Below, piece after piece: positions 34,426-42,885 of a stretch of 64,000 nt of DNA (position 1 is its first letter; every line of letters starts with the position of its first letter). The stretch spans positions 1,965,630-2,029,629 of the forward strand of contig NZ_SADT02000001.1 in the NCBI RefSeq assembly GCF_004016445.2. Reading direction: 5' to 3'. The notes below the pieces were generated by a model. It was not told the origin of the DNA. It made no database searches and worked only from the letters and a program-made list of their open reading frames with translations. This DNA comes from Mesorhizobium sp. M2E.F.Ca.ET.219.01.1.1 (lineage in GTDB: Bacteria; Pseudomonadota; Alphaproteobacteria; Rhizobiales; Rhizobiaceae). The translations under genes and the position numbers were made by a program.

Positions 34426-35358
34426 ATGTCTTCAACCAAGCAGGAAACCGGGATGTCGTCCGAGATCGTCAGCAAGGAAGGCCGGGCCGGCTTCGGCGCC
34501 TATGAGACCTGGTATCGGATCAGCGGCGAGCTCGATGCCGCCAAGGCGCCCGTCGTGATCCTGCATGGCGGGCCGGGTGCCGCGCACAACTACGTCGACG
34601 CCTACAAGCTTCTCGCCTTAGGCGGCCGTGCGGTCGTCCATTACGATCAGTTGGGCTGCGGCAACTCCACCTTGCTGCCGCAGAAGGGCGCCGATTTCTG
34701 GACGCCCGGTCTCTTCATCGACGAATTGGAAAACCTCGTCGACCATCTTGGGATCCGCGGCGGCTTCCATGTGCTCGGGCAGAGCTGGGGTGGCATGTTG
34801 GGCGCCGAATATGGTGTCACCCGGCCGAAAGGCTTGAAGTCGCTGACCATCGCCAACTCTCCGGCTTCCATGAAGCTTTGGGTCGAGGAAGCCAACCGGC
34901 TGCGCGCCGATCTGCCCAGGGACGTGCAGGAGACGCTGACGAAGCACGAACAGGCCGGCACGACGGACGATCCGGCCTACCAGGAAGCGACGATGCGGTT
35001 CTATGAGCGGCATGTCTGCCGGGTGCTGCCATTCCCGCCCGAGGTGACCGAGACCTTCGCCCAGATAATTCGCAACCCGACCGTCTATAATGTGATGAAC
35101 GGCCCGAACGAATTCCACGTGATCGGCACGCTGAAGAGCTGGAGCGTCATCGACCGCCTGCCGGCCATCGAGGTTCCCACACTCCTCATCTCCGGCCGCT
35201 ACGACGAAGCCACGCCCGCGACCGTGCAGCCATTCAAGGACGGCATCAAGGGATCGCGCTGGCGGATATTCGAGCATTCCAGCCACATGCCGCATGTCGA
35301 GGAGCAAGAGGCGTGCATCAGACTGGTGGGAGGCTTCCTGGACGACAACGACAACTGA
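34426..35358 (+). CDS. Proline iminopeptidase family alpha/beta hydrolase
   Basis: 310 residues. The oxyanion loop LHGGPGAAHNY, the YDQLGCGNS strand and the nucleophile elbow GQSWGG identify the proline-specific peptidase (S33) family; the acid and base are expected at SGRYDEATP and SSHMPHVE. Eleven bases follow the aminopeptidase stop. ATG at 34426 or 34453 could be the start. Together with the M17 enzyme it would process imported peptides, especially those with N-terminal proline (inference). Confidence 0.87.
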   Translation: MSSTKQETGMSSEIVSKEGRAGFGAYETWYRISGELDAAKAPVVILHGGPGAAHNYVDAYKLLALGGRAVVHYDQLGCGNSTLLPQKGADFWTPGLFIDELENLVDHLGIRGGFHVLGQSWGGMLGAEYGVTRPKGLKSLTIANSPASMKLWVEEANRLRADLPRDVQETLTKHEQAGTTDDPAYQEATMRFYERHVCRVLPFPPEVTETFAQIIRNPTVYNVMNGPNEFHVIGTLKSWSVIDRLPAIEVPTLLISGRYDEATPATVQPFKDGIKGSRWRIFEHSSHMPHVEEQEACIRLVGGFLDDNDN

Positions 35359-35376
35359 GAAAAGGGGAATGACGAC

Positions 35377-37038
35377 ATGAAGAAAGTTCTTTTGGCGGCT
35401 TCGGCCGCGGCTTTGCTGGCCGGCTTGTGGCTGGCTCCGGCGCAGGCTGAATATCTCAAGGAGCACCGAGGCGGCACCATCCGCCTGCTCGCCCGCTCGG
35501 CTGCCGGAACGCTCGATCCGCACATCAACTACACCGACCAGGGCTGGCAGATGTACCAGCCGATCTATGACGGCCTGGTCACCTTCCGTAAGGCCGAGGG
35601 CGTCGACGGTTTTTCCGTCATTCCCGATCTGGCTGAGGCGCCGCCCACGGTCAGCAATGACGGCAAGTCCTACACCTTCAAGCTGCGCAAGGGCATCAAG
35701 TTCTCCAACGGCCAGGATCTCGGCGTGAACGACGTCGTCGCCTCCTTCCAGCGCATTTTCAAGATCTCCGGGCCGACGTCGGGCACATTCTATGCCGGCA
35801 TCGTCGGCGCCGATAAATGCCTGGCTGACGCCAAGACCTGCACGCTGGAAGGCGGCGTCGTCGCCGACAAGGTGGCCGGCACCATCACCCTCAATCTCAC
35901 CAAACCAGACGCCGAGATCCTCTACAAGCTGGCCCTCCCGCATGCCGTGATCCTGCCGGCGGATACGCCGGCCGAGGATATGGGCTCCAAGCCGATCCCC
36001 AGCACCGGTCCCTACATGATCTCGGCCTTCGACCCCAACAAGGGCATGACGGTCTCCCGCAATCCTAATTTCAAGCAGTGGAGCGAGGAAGCCCAGCCGG
36101 ACGGTTACCCGGATGTCGTACAATATGATTTCGGCCTGTCGGAAGAGGCGGCCGTGACCGCGATCCAGAACGGCGAAGCGGACTGGATGTTCGACGCGCT
36201 GCCCAGCGATCGTCTCGGCGAACTTGGCAGCAAATCGATGGACCAGTTGCACATCTCACCGCTTTCGGCATGGTGGTACGCGCCGCTCAACACCCGCATG
36301 GCTCCGTTCGACAATGAAAAGGCCCGCCAGGCCGTCGCCTATGCGGTCGACCGCAACACGCTGGTCAAGCTGTTCGGCGGCAAGGTGCTGGCTTCGCCGG
36401 TCTGCCAGGTCCTGCCGCCGGACTTCCCCGGACATGAGGACTATTGCCCCTTCACCAAGAACCCTGGCGCCAAATGGTCGGCCCCGGATGTCGACAAGGC
36501 CAAGCAGCTCGTCGAGGAATCGGGCACCAAGGGCCAGAAGGTGACCATCATCGTCGAGGATACCGAGATCTCGCGGTCGATCGGCGTCTATCTGCAGAGC
36601 GTGCTGACCAACATCGGCTATGTCGCCGACGTCAAGCCGATCTCGCCCAACCTGCAGTTCACCTACATCCAGAACACCAACAACAAAGTGCAGATGTCCG
36701 TCAGCCAGTGGTACAAGGATTACCCGGCGGCGTCGGACTTCCTGAACATCCTGTTCAGCTGCGCCTCCTATCGCGAAGGCTCGGACGCCTCGATCAACAT
36801 CTCCGGCTTCTGCGACAAGGATATCGATGCCCAGATGCAGAAGGCGCTGGACCTCGGCGTGACCGACCAGAGGGCGGCCGACAAGCTGTGGGCCGCGATC
36901 GACAAGCAGGTCACCGACAAGGCGCCGGCGGTCGGCCTCTTCACGCCAAAGCGGCTCGATTTCGTCAGCAAGCGCATCGGCAATTTCAAGTTCAACCCGC
37001 AGTTCAACTGGATTATCACCCAGTCTTGGGTGCAGTAA
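35377..37038 (+). CDS. Peptide ABC transporter substrate-binding protein (SBP_bac_5)
   Basis: 553 residues. A signal peptide (1-24, ending AQA) precedes a family 5 solute-binding protein with GGTIRLLARSAAGTLDPHINY at its start and the YTFKLRKGIKFSNGQ block. Its genes for two permeases and two ATPases follow, so the complete importer is present. GAAAAGGGG is placed before the ATG. The ligand may be a di- or oligopeptide given the adjacent peptidases; members of this family also bind nickel, opines or glycosides. Confidence 0.93.
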   Translation: MKKVLLAASAAALLAGLWLAPAQAEYLKEHRGGTIRLLARSAAGTLDPHINYTDQGWQMYQPIYDGLVTFRKAEGVDGFSVIPDLAEAPPTVSNDGKSYTFKLRKGIKFSNGQDLGVNDVVASFQRIFKISGPTSGTFYAGIVGADKCLADAKTCTLEGGVVADKVAGTITLNLTKPDAEILYKLALPHAVILPADTPAEDMGSKPIPSTGPYMISAFDPNKGMTVSRNPNFKQWSEEAQPDGYPDVVQYDFGLSEEAAVTAIQNGEADWMFDALPSDRLGELGSKSMDQLHISPLSAWWYAPLNTRMAPFDNEKARQAVAYAVDRNTLVKLFGGKVLASPVCQVLPPDFPGHEDYCPFTKNPGAKWSAPDVDKAKQLVEESGTKGQKVTIIVEDTEISRSIGVYLQSVLTNIGYVADVKPISPNLQFTYIQNTNNKVQMSVSQWYKDYPAASDFLNILFSCASYREGSDASINISGFCDKDIDAQMQKALDLGVTDQRAADKLWAAIDKQVTDKAPAVGLFTPKRLDFVSKRIGNFKFNPQFNWIITQSWVQ

Positions 37039-37058
37039 CGAACCGCGGAAGGCACATC

Positions 37059-38075
37059 GTGTCCAGCCAAGTCGCCGCCATGCCGCGCAAGACGCGAGGG
37101 CCCTGGGCCGTCGCGTTTGCGAAGCTGGCAACGGACAGGGCCGCCATGGCGTCCCTGGCCGTGTTCCTCATCATCGTTCTCGCCTGTTTCAGCGCGCCGC
37201 TCTACGCGAAATGGGCTGGCACGGACCCGTTCGCCTCGACGCTCGACGCCGTCATCCAGATTGACGGCGCCGACGTTCCGGTGATGGAACAGTCGACCGA
37301 GGGGCTGGGGCTTGGCTACACGCCGATCGGCCCAACCTGGCGGCTCGGCAATTACTTCCTCGGCGCCGACAGCCAGGGCCGCGACGTCATGGCAAGGCTG
37401 CTCTATGGCGGGCTGGACTCGCTGCTGATCGCCGGCGCTGCCACCATCTTCACGCTGATCTTCGGCACGCTGGCGGGGCTGATCGCCGGCTATTTCGGCG
37501 GCATCACCGACACGGTGCTGTCGCGCTTCCTCGACGTGCTCTGGGCATTTCCGATCTATCTGTTGGCAATCTCGCTTTCCATCGTCACCATCGCGCAAGG
37601 GATCGCGATCGGACCGATCGAGATCCAATCGGGCAGCCTATGGCTGCCGATCATCATCATAGGCATTGTCTATATACCTTATGTCGCGCGCCCCATTCGC
37701 GGGCAGGTCCTGGCGCTGCGGCATAGCGAGTTCGTGCTTGCCGCGATCAATCTGGGCGTGCCGGGCTGGCGCATCCTGTGGCGCGACATCCTGCCCAACA
37801 TCACCACGACGCTCATCGTCTTTGTGCCGCTGATGATGGCGCTGAACATGCTGACGGAATCGGCGCTTTCGTTCCTGTCGATCGGCGTGCAGCCGCCGGC
37901 GGCGAGCTGGGGCACCATCATCCAGGACGGCCAGGCGCTGCTCTACACGCGGCCGCTGGTGGCACTGGTGCCCGGCCTGGCGATCGCCGTTTCCGTCATG
38001 GCGCTCAACGTCTTCGGCGATGGTCTGCGCGACGCGCTCGATCCGCGTTCCAAGGTCCGGCTGGGGCGCGACTGA
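37059..38075 (+). CDS. Peptide ABC transporter permease, DppC type
   Basis: 338 residues from GTG with GGAAGG eight bases upstream. An N-terminal helix is followed by a roughly 100-residue periplasmic loop and the BPD_transp_1 domain. LGADSQGRDVMARLLYGG is the DppC/OppC hallmark, and the EAA-like cytoplasmic loop is GVPGWRILWRDILPN. It is placed before the DppB-type gene, the reverse of the E. coli order. Its TGA overlaps the next ATG by one base. Confidence 0.92.
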   Translation: MSSQVAAMPRKTRGPWAVAFAKLATDRAAMASLAVFLIIVLACFSAPLYAKWAGTDPFASTLDAVIQIDGADVPVMEQSTEGLGLGYTPIGPTWRLGNYFLGADSQGRDVMARLLYGGLDSLLIAGAATIFTLIFGTLAGLIAGYFGGITDTVLSRFLDVLWAFPIYLLAISLSIVTIAQGIAIGPIEIQSGSLWLPIIIIGIVYIPYVARPIRGQVLALRHSEFVLAAINLGVPGWRILWRDILPNITTTLIVFVPLMMALNMLTESALSFLSIGVQPPAASWGTIIQDGQALLYTRPLVALVPGLAIAVSVMALNVFGDGLRDALDPRSKVRLGRD

Positions 38076-39046
38076 TGTTTTATGCGATCCTTCGCCGTTT
38101 CGGTCAGATGCTGTTCGTGATGTTCGGCATCTCGGTCATCGTCTTCCTGATTTTCTTCGCCACGCCCGGCGCCGATCCCGCCGCGCGCATCGCCGGCCGC
38201 AATGCCTCGCCGGAGGTGCTGGCGGCGGTGCGCCACAGCTTCGGCTTCGACCAGCCGCTCTACGTGCAATACACTCGGATGATGGAGAAGATCTTCGTTA
38301 CCGGCGATCTGACCTCCTTCGTCAATCGCGGCTGGAAGGTCGTGCCGGCCGTCTTGGATTCGATCCCCGTCACGTTGTCGCTGGTGTTCGGCGCGGCGAT
38401 CCTGTGGGTGGTCGTGTCCATCATCATCGGCATCGCCGCCGCGGCCACCCGCGACAGCTGGCTGGACAAGCTGCTGATGGCGCTGGGCCTGCTCGGCATT
38501 TCCATGCCGGTTTACTGGCTGGGCGAGGTGATGAACCTGATCACCCAGAGCCGTTACCACGACAGCTGGGCGTTCTCCTGGGTGCCGCCGCTCGGCTACA
38601 AGAACTTTTCCGACGATCCCAAGGGCTGGTTCCTGACGCTGGTCATCCCATGGATCACGCTGGCCATCCTCTATATCGGCATTTACGGGCGCGTCTTGCG
38701 CGCGGCCATCATCGAATCCATGCAGGAAGACTACATCCGCACCGCCCGCGCCAAGGGCCTGTCGGAGACCCGCATCCTGTTCCGCCACGCGCTGCGCACC
38801 TCTTTGATCGCCTTCGTCACGCTGTTCGGCCTTGACTTCGGCGCGCTGGTGGGCGGTTCGGCTCTGCTGACCGAAGTCGTGTTCGGCCTGCACGGCATCG
38901 GCAAGCTCACCTATGATGCGCTGCAGAACCTCGACCTGCCGATGATCATGGCGACGGTGATGTATGCCTCCATGTTCGTGGTGATTGCTAACGCGGTCGT
39001 CGATTTCGTCTATATCCTCCTCGATCCGCGCCTGAGGGCATCATGA
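38075..39046 (+). CDS. Peptide ABC transporter permease, DppB type
   Basis: 323 residues. It starts MFYAILRRFGQMLFVMFGIS, the typical first helix of DppB/OppB, then FATPGADPAARIAG. The coupling loop is ARAKGLSETRILFRHALR. The start is fixed by the TGATG overlap with the preceding gene, and its own end overlaps the next ATG by four bases. The large periplasmic loop around residues 170-200 is longer than in E. coli DppB. Confidence 0.92.
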   Translation: MFYAILRRFGQMLFVMFGISVIVFLIFFATPGADPAARIAGRNASPEVLAAVRHSFGFDQPLYVQYTRMMEKIFVTGDLTSFVNRGWKVVPAVLDSIPVTLSLVFGAAILWVVVSIIIGIAAAATRDSWLDKLLMALGLLGISMPVYWLGEVMNLITQSRYHDSWAFSWVPPLGYKNFSDDPKGWFLTLVIPWITLAILYIGIYGRVLRAAIIESMQEDYIRTARAKGLSETRILFRHALRTSLIAFVTLFGLDFGALVGGSALLTEVVFGLHGIGKLTYDALQNLDLPMIMATVMYASMFVVIANAVVDFVYILLDPRLRAS

Positions 39047-40002
39047 TCCTGTCTGTGCGCGATCTCAGAGTATCCTTCCGCACCCATGACGGGCCGGTGC
39101 GCGCCATCGACGGCGTTTCCTTCGACCTCGAGGAAAGCGAGATCCTTGGCGTCGTCGGCGAATCCGGCTCCGGCAAGACGGTGTCGCTGCTCGCCGTCAT
39201 GGGGCTCATCACCGACCCGAACGCCACCATCGAAGGCTCGATCCGCTATAAGGGCCGCGAGCTGGTGGGGCTGCCGCCGCGCGAGCTTCGGCGCCTGCGC
39301 GGCAACGAGATCGCGATGATCTTCCAGGATCCCATGACGGCGCTGACGCCGGTCTACACGATCGGCTGGCAGATCGCCGAACAGATCCGGGCGCATCGCG
39401 GCGTCAGCAAAGCCAAGGCGATGGCGCGTGTCGAAGAGCTGCTGGCGGAGGTGAACTTCCCCAATCCGCGCGAGGCGATGTCGCGCTATCCGCACCAGCT
39501 TTCCGGCGGTATGCGGCAGCGGGCGGTGATCGCAATGGCCCTGTCCTGCGATCCGGCGCTGCTGGTTGCGGACGAGCCGACGACCGCGCTCGACGTCACC
39601 GTGCAGGCCGGCATTCTCGACCTCGTGCGCAAATTGCGCGCGACGCATAAATCGGCTGTGGTCTTCATCACGCATGACATGGGCGTGGTCTCCGAGCTCG
39701 CCGATCGCGTCATGGTCATGTATGCAGGCCGGGTTGTCGAGCGCGGCACGCGCACGGAACTGTTTTCCGACCCTCGACACCCCTATACGCGCGCGCTGCT
39801 CGGCTCGATTCCGCCGTTGACCGGCCAGAAACCCCGGCGCCTGCCGGCCATCCCCGGCTCGCCGCCGTCCTTGCTGCGGCTGCCGCAAGGCTGCGCCTTC
39901 GGTCCGCGCTGTCCGGTCCGCTACGAGCCTTGCGAGGCCGATAAGCCCGGTCTCGGCAAAGGCGCCCACGCGGCAGCATGCTTTCGGGTGGCACAGGCAT
40001 GA
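39043..40002 (+). CDS. Peptide ABC transporter ATP-binding protein, DppD type
   Basis: 319 residues. Walker A GESGSGKT, signature LSGGMRQRAVIAMAL, Walker B LLVADEPTTALD. The C-terminal extension has the oligopeptide-specific block GCAFGPRCPVRYEPCEADKPG with several Cys, a site that holds a 4Fe-4S cluster in studied DppD/OppD proteins. It is coupled through ATGA at both ends. Confidence 0.94.
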   Translation: MILSVRDLRVSFRTHDGPVRAIDGVSFDLEESEILGVVGESGSGKTVSLLAVMGLITDPNATIEGSIRYKGRELVGLPPRELRRLRGNEIAMIFQDPMTALTPVYTIGWQIAEQIRAHRGVSKAKAMARVEELLAEVNFPNPREAMSRYPHQLSGGMRQRAVIAMALSCDPALLVADEPTTALDVTVQAGILDLVRKLRATHKSAVVFITHDMGVVSELADRVMVMYAGRVVERGTRTELFSDPRHPYTRALLGSIPPLTGQKPRRLPAIPGSPPSLLRLPQGCAFGPRCPVRYEPCEADKPGLGKGAHAAACFRVAQA

Positions 40003-41000
40003 GCGAAGCAATGATGGACGCCGACCGACCGATCCTCGAGACGCGCTCTCTGGCCAAGCGCTTTTCGATCGGCACCCGGTTTTCCGCCGAGGGCAGGCGG
40101 ACGGTCCACGCCGTGGACAACGTCTCGCTGACCGTGCGGCGCGGCGAGACGGTTGGCCTGGTCGGCGAATCCGGATGCGGCAAGTCCACCCTGGCGCGCT
40201 GCCTGGTGCGGCTCTACGACATCACCGACGGCATGCTTCTGTTCGAGGGCGACGACATCACCTCGAAGTCGCTGTCCGAGCTCAGGCCGCTGCGCCGGCG
40301 CCTGCAGATGGTCTTCCAGGATCCCTCAGCCTCGCTCAATCCGCGGCGGCGCGTCGGCGATCTTGTCGCCGAGCCTCTGCGCATCCACGGCAAGCTTTCG
40401 GCCAAGGAGATCACGGCGCGCGTGGCGGAGCTGTTCGAGCTGGTCGGACTGCTGCCGGACCATGTGATGCGCTATCCACACGAATTCTCGGGCGGTCAGC
40501 GTCAGCGTGTCGGCATCGCGCGGGCGATCGCGTTGAACCCCGACCTCGTCGTGCTGGACGAACCGGTCTCGGCGCTCGACGTGTCGGTGCAGGCCCAGAT
40601 CGTCAACCTGCTCGCCGACCTGCAGGAGAAGCTGAAGCTCACCTACATCTTCATCGCCCACGATCTCTCCGTGGTTCGCCAGGTCTCGACCCGCATCGCG
40701 GTCATGTATCTCGGCTCGATCGTCGAGGAGGGGCCTGCGGAAGAGGTGTTTGCGACGCCGGCCCATCCTTACAGCCAGGCGCTGATCTCGGCGGTTCCGG
40801 TCGTCGAGACGACGCCTACGGGCGTGCGCAAGCGCATCATCCTCACGGGCGATGTGCCGAGCCCGCTAAAACCTCCATCCGGATGCCGTTTCCACCCGCG
40901 ATGCCCGATCGCGGCTGAACGCTGCCGTTCTGAGCGGCCGGAGCTTCAGGAACATCGTCCGGGCCGCAAAGTCGCCTGCCACTTCCCGACTTTGACCTGA
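39999..41000 (+). CDS. Peptide ABC transporter ATP-binding protein, DppF type
   Basis: 333 residues. Walker A GESGCGKS, signature FSGGQRQRVGIARAI, Walker B LVVLDEPVSALD, and a C-terminal GCRFHPRCPIAAERCRSE cysteine block. It is the second ATPase of the importer. The start at 39999 is chosen for the ATGA overlap with the DppD-type stop; an ATG at 39978 is also in frame. Confidence 0.94.
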   Translation: MSEAMMDADRPILETRSLAKRFSIGTRFSAEGRRTVHAVDNVSLTVRRGETVGLVGESGCGKSTLARCLVRLYDITDGMLLFEGDDITSKSLSELRPLRRRLQMVFQDPSASLNPRRRVGDLVAEPLRIHGKLSAKEITARVAELFELVGLLPDHVMRYPHEFSGGQRQRVGIARAIALNPDLVVLDEPVSALDVSVQAQIVNLLADLQEKLKLTYIFIAHDLSVVRQVSTRIAVMYLGSIVEEGPAEEVFATPAHPYSQALISAVPVVETTPTGVRKRIILTGDVPSPLKPPSGCRFHPRCPIAAERCRSERPELQEHRPGRKVACHFPTLT

Positions 41001-41040
41001 ATCGCCTTCTTTGCGGGTGGCGGGCGGCCGCCGGAGGAGA

Positions 41041-41595
41041 TCAGTTCTTGGCGATGGCGCCGACTTCGACCGAGTCGACCCGCTTCAGGCTCATGCCGAT
41101 CACCGGCACCAGCTGTTTGTCGACACGCACGGCCACCGTCACGGTCATCGAATTGTCGTCGGGCACGCGGGCCTGCATGACGCCGTTCAGCTGGTTGCGG
41201 TTGATGGTGAAGACGACCTTCTGGGCGTCGACGACGTTGCCGCCGACAATGTCCATGCCGTTGCCGGTCGAGCCGCCCATGAAGGCGCCCCTGTAGCCGT
41301 CGCGACCCTTGCGCTCAACGGTCGCGGACATCTTCTGCGTGAAGACGCCGACCCGGCAGTTGCCGTCCAACGTCATGCCGACCTTGCCGTCAGGCGTCGA
41401 GCCGTTGAAATCGCAGGTGAATTTGGTGCCCTTGTACTTGCCGGCAATGATCTCGCCAGGGCCGACCCATCGGCCTTCGACGGAGCGGAAGAACTGCTTG
41501 TCCGGTTCTGCGCCAAAAGCCTTTTCGACCAATCCGAGCGGCGCGGCAATAGCAACGGTCGCAGGCAGCACGCAGGACAGGATTACGCTTCTCAT
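41041..41595 (-). CDS. Secreted hypothetical protein, 184 residues
   Basis: A signal peptide (about 1-28, ending AFG-A) precedes a roughly 155-residue mature domain with many Gly and Val residues and beta-strand character: a SVEGRWVGPGEI block, FTCDFNG with one Cys, and GNCRVGVF with another, likely disulfide-linked. It resembles lipocalin-like or calycin-like periplasmic proteins of rhizobia (inference). I do not recognise a named family. ATG at 41595 begins the signal; 41604 is also possible. It is convergent with the peptide operon, 40 bases away. Confidence 0.7.
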   Translation of the reverse strand: MRSVILSCVLPATVAIAAPLGLVEKAFGAEPDKQFFRSVEGRWVGPGEIIAGKYKGTKFTCDFNGSTPDGKVGMTLDGNCRVGVFTQKMSATVERKGRDGYRGAFMGGSTGNGMDIVGGNVVDAQKVVFTINRNQLNGVMQARVPDDNSMTVTVAVRVDKQLVPVIGMSLKRVDSVEVGAIAKN

Positions 41596-41670
41596 GGACG
41601 ACACCCGGCACGACAGAGTCTATTCTTGGGACCTGATCGACCATGGCGAAGATTGGTTAATGCTTCGTCA

Positions 41671-41782
41671 CTGGAGCATGATGCCGAAAAGTGTGAAGCG
41701 GTTTTCGGACGACATCATGCTCCATTTCTTTGATTTAGAGCCGAATGATTTCAGGTCGCTTCGACCTGAAATCATTCGGCTC
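41671..41782. repeat. Dispersed palindromic repeat, copy 3, with a perfect 21-bp hairpin
   Basis: GGAGCATGATG pairs with CATCATGCTCC around a GCCGAAAAGTGTGAAGCGG-like core (41672-41723). A second stem at 41738-41758 and 41762-41782 is perfect over 21 bp with a three-base CTT loop. It lies between the secreted protein start and the ycjF stop. Confidence 0.88.
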
Positions 41783-41805
41783 CGGTGGCGGTTTTCGCGT
41801 TTACC

Positions 41806-42885
41806 CTATTGCTCCGCCTGACCGTCTTTTTTGGCCGCGAAGGACGTCAGCGCCGAAAGGAAATCCCCGAGGCCCGGGCGCTTCACGGCGATGAACGGCA
41901 AGGGGCGGGCGGTTTCCATCGCCGCGATGCCGATGCGCGCCGTCATCATGCCGTTGACGACCCCTTCGCCGAGCTTTGCCGAGAGTTTCGCGGCAAGCCC
42001 ATGGCCGACGATCTGCTGCACGAAACTGTCGCCGACCGCAATCGAGCCCGTGACAGCCAGATGCGCGAGCACGCCGCGCGCCAGCCGGAAGAAGCCGAGC
42101 GTTCCTGGACGGCCGCCATAGAGTTCCGAAAGCCGCCGGATCAGGCGGCCCGCCTCGAACACCACATAGGCGATGTCGACCAGCGCGCGGGGGCTGACGG
42201 CCGTGATGAGGGAGACGCGCTTTGCGGCCTCCAGAATCATGACCTTGGCGCGGGCATCGAGGGGCGACAGGATCTCGGTCTCGGCGAGCCGCACCAGATT
42301 GGCGCCGTCGATGATCTCGCCGCGCAATTCGGCAAGCGAACGGCGACCGGCTGCGGTCTCGGGTTTTGCGGCAACGAAGGCCGAAAGCTCGTCGACCAAA
42401 GCGCGCGCCGCCTTGGGATCGTCGCGCGCCACGGCGTCCAGACCCCGCTTCTGCATCTTTTCGACTTCGGCAAGGCGGGCAATGGCAAGGAATTCGCGGA
42501 TCAGGATGACGAGCAGCGACAGCAACGCGATGGCCGCCATGCCGGCCGCCAGCCAGCCCAGCCATTCGGCGCGCGCGAACAAGTCGCGGATCAGCTGGTC
42601 GGCCCACAGGCCGACCGCCAGCGAGACGAGCGCCCCGACCGCGCCGAAGAACAGCCGCGCCAGCAGCGAGCGCTTTCGCGGCGCTGTCGCCGGCGGCGGG
42701 GCCGCGGCCTCGATGTCCGGCTCGTCGAAAACGTCGACCTCCGAAGGGATCACGACCGCCACATCGGCCCTCGCGGCACGTGGCCTGCGCGCGGGCTGCT
42801 CTTCGGCGACGCGATTTCGCGGTGGTTGCGGCGCCTCGGCCTCGGGCTCGATGCGGAAGGCCGCCGGTTTGCGGGGCGCGGTCAT
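41806..42885 (-). CDS. ycjF: YcjF family (DUF697/TIGR01620) membrane protein
   Basis: 359 residues. A Pro/Arg-rich N-tail (1-70) is followed by two transmembrane helices (about 78-95 and 108-128), a helical cytoplasmic middle, and the DUF697 C-terminal block (ARLAVTGSIAVGD-like, GEGVVNGMMTARIGIAAM). In E. coli ycjX-ycjF belong to the phage shock-associated set. Its ATG overlaps the ycjX stop by four bases. Confidence 0.9.
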   Translation of the reverse strand: MTAPRKPAAFRIEPEAEAPQPPRNRVAEEQPARRPRAARADVAVVIPSEVDVFDEPDIEAAAPPPATAPRKRSLLARLFFGAVGALVSLAVGLWADQLIRDLFARAEWLGWLAAGMAAIALLSLLVILIREFLAIARLAEVEKMQKRGLDAVARDDPKAARALVDELSAFVAAKPETAAGRRSLAELRGEIIDGANLVRLAETEILSPLDARAKVMILEAAKRVSLITAVSPRALVDIAYVVFEAGRLIRRLSELYGGRPGTLGFFRLARGVLAHLAVTGSIAVGDSFVQQIVGHGLAAKLSAKLGEGVVNGMMTARIGIAAMETARPLPFIAVKRPGLGDFLSALTSFAAKKDGQAEQ

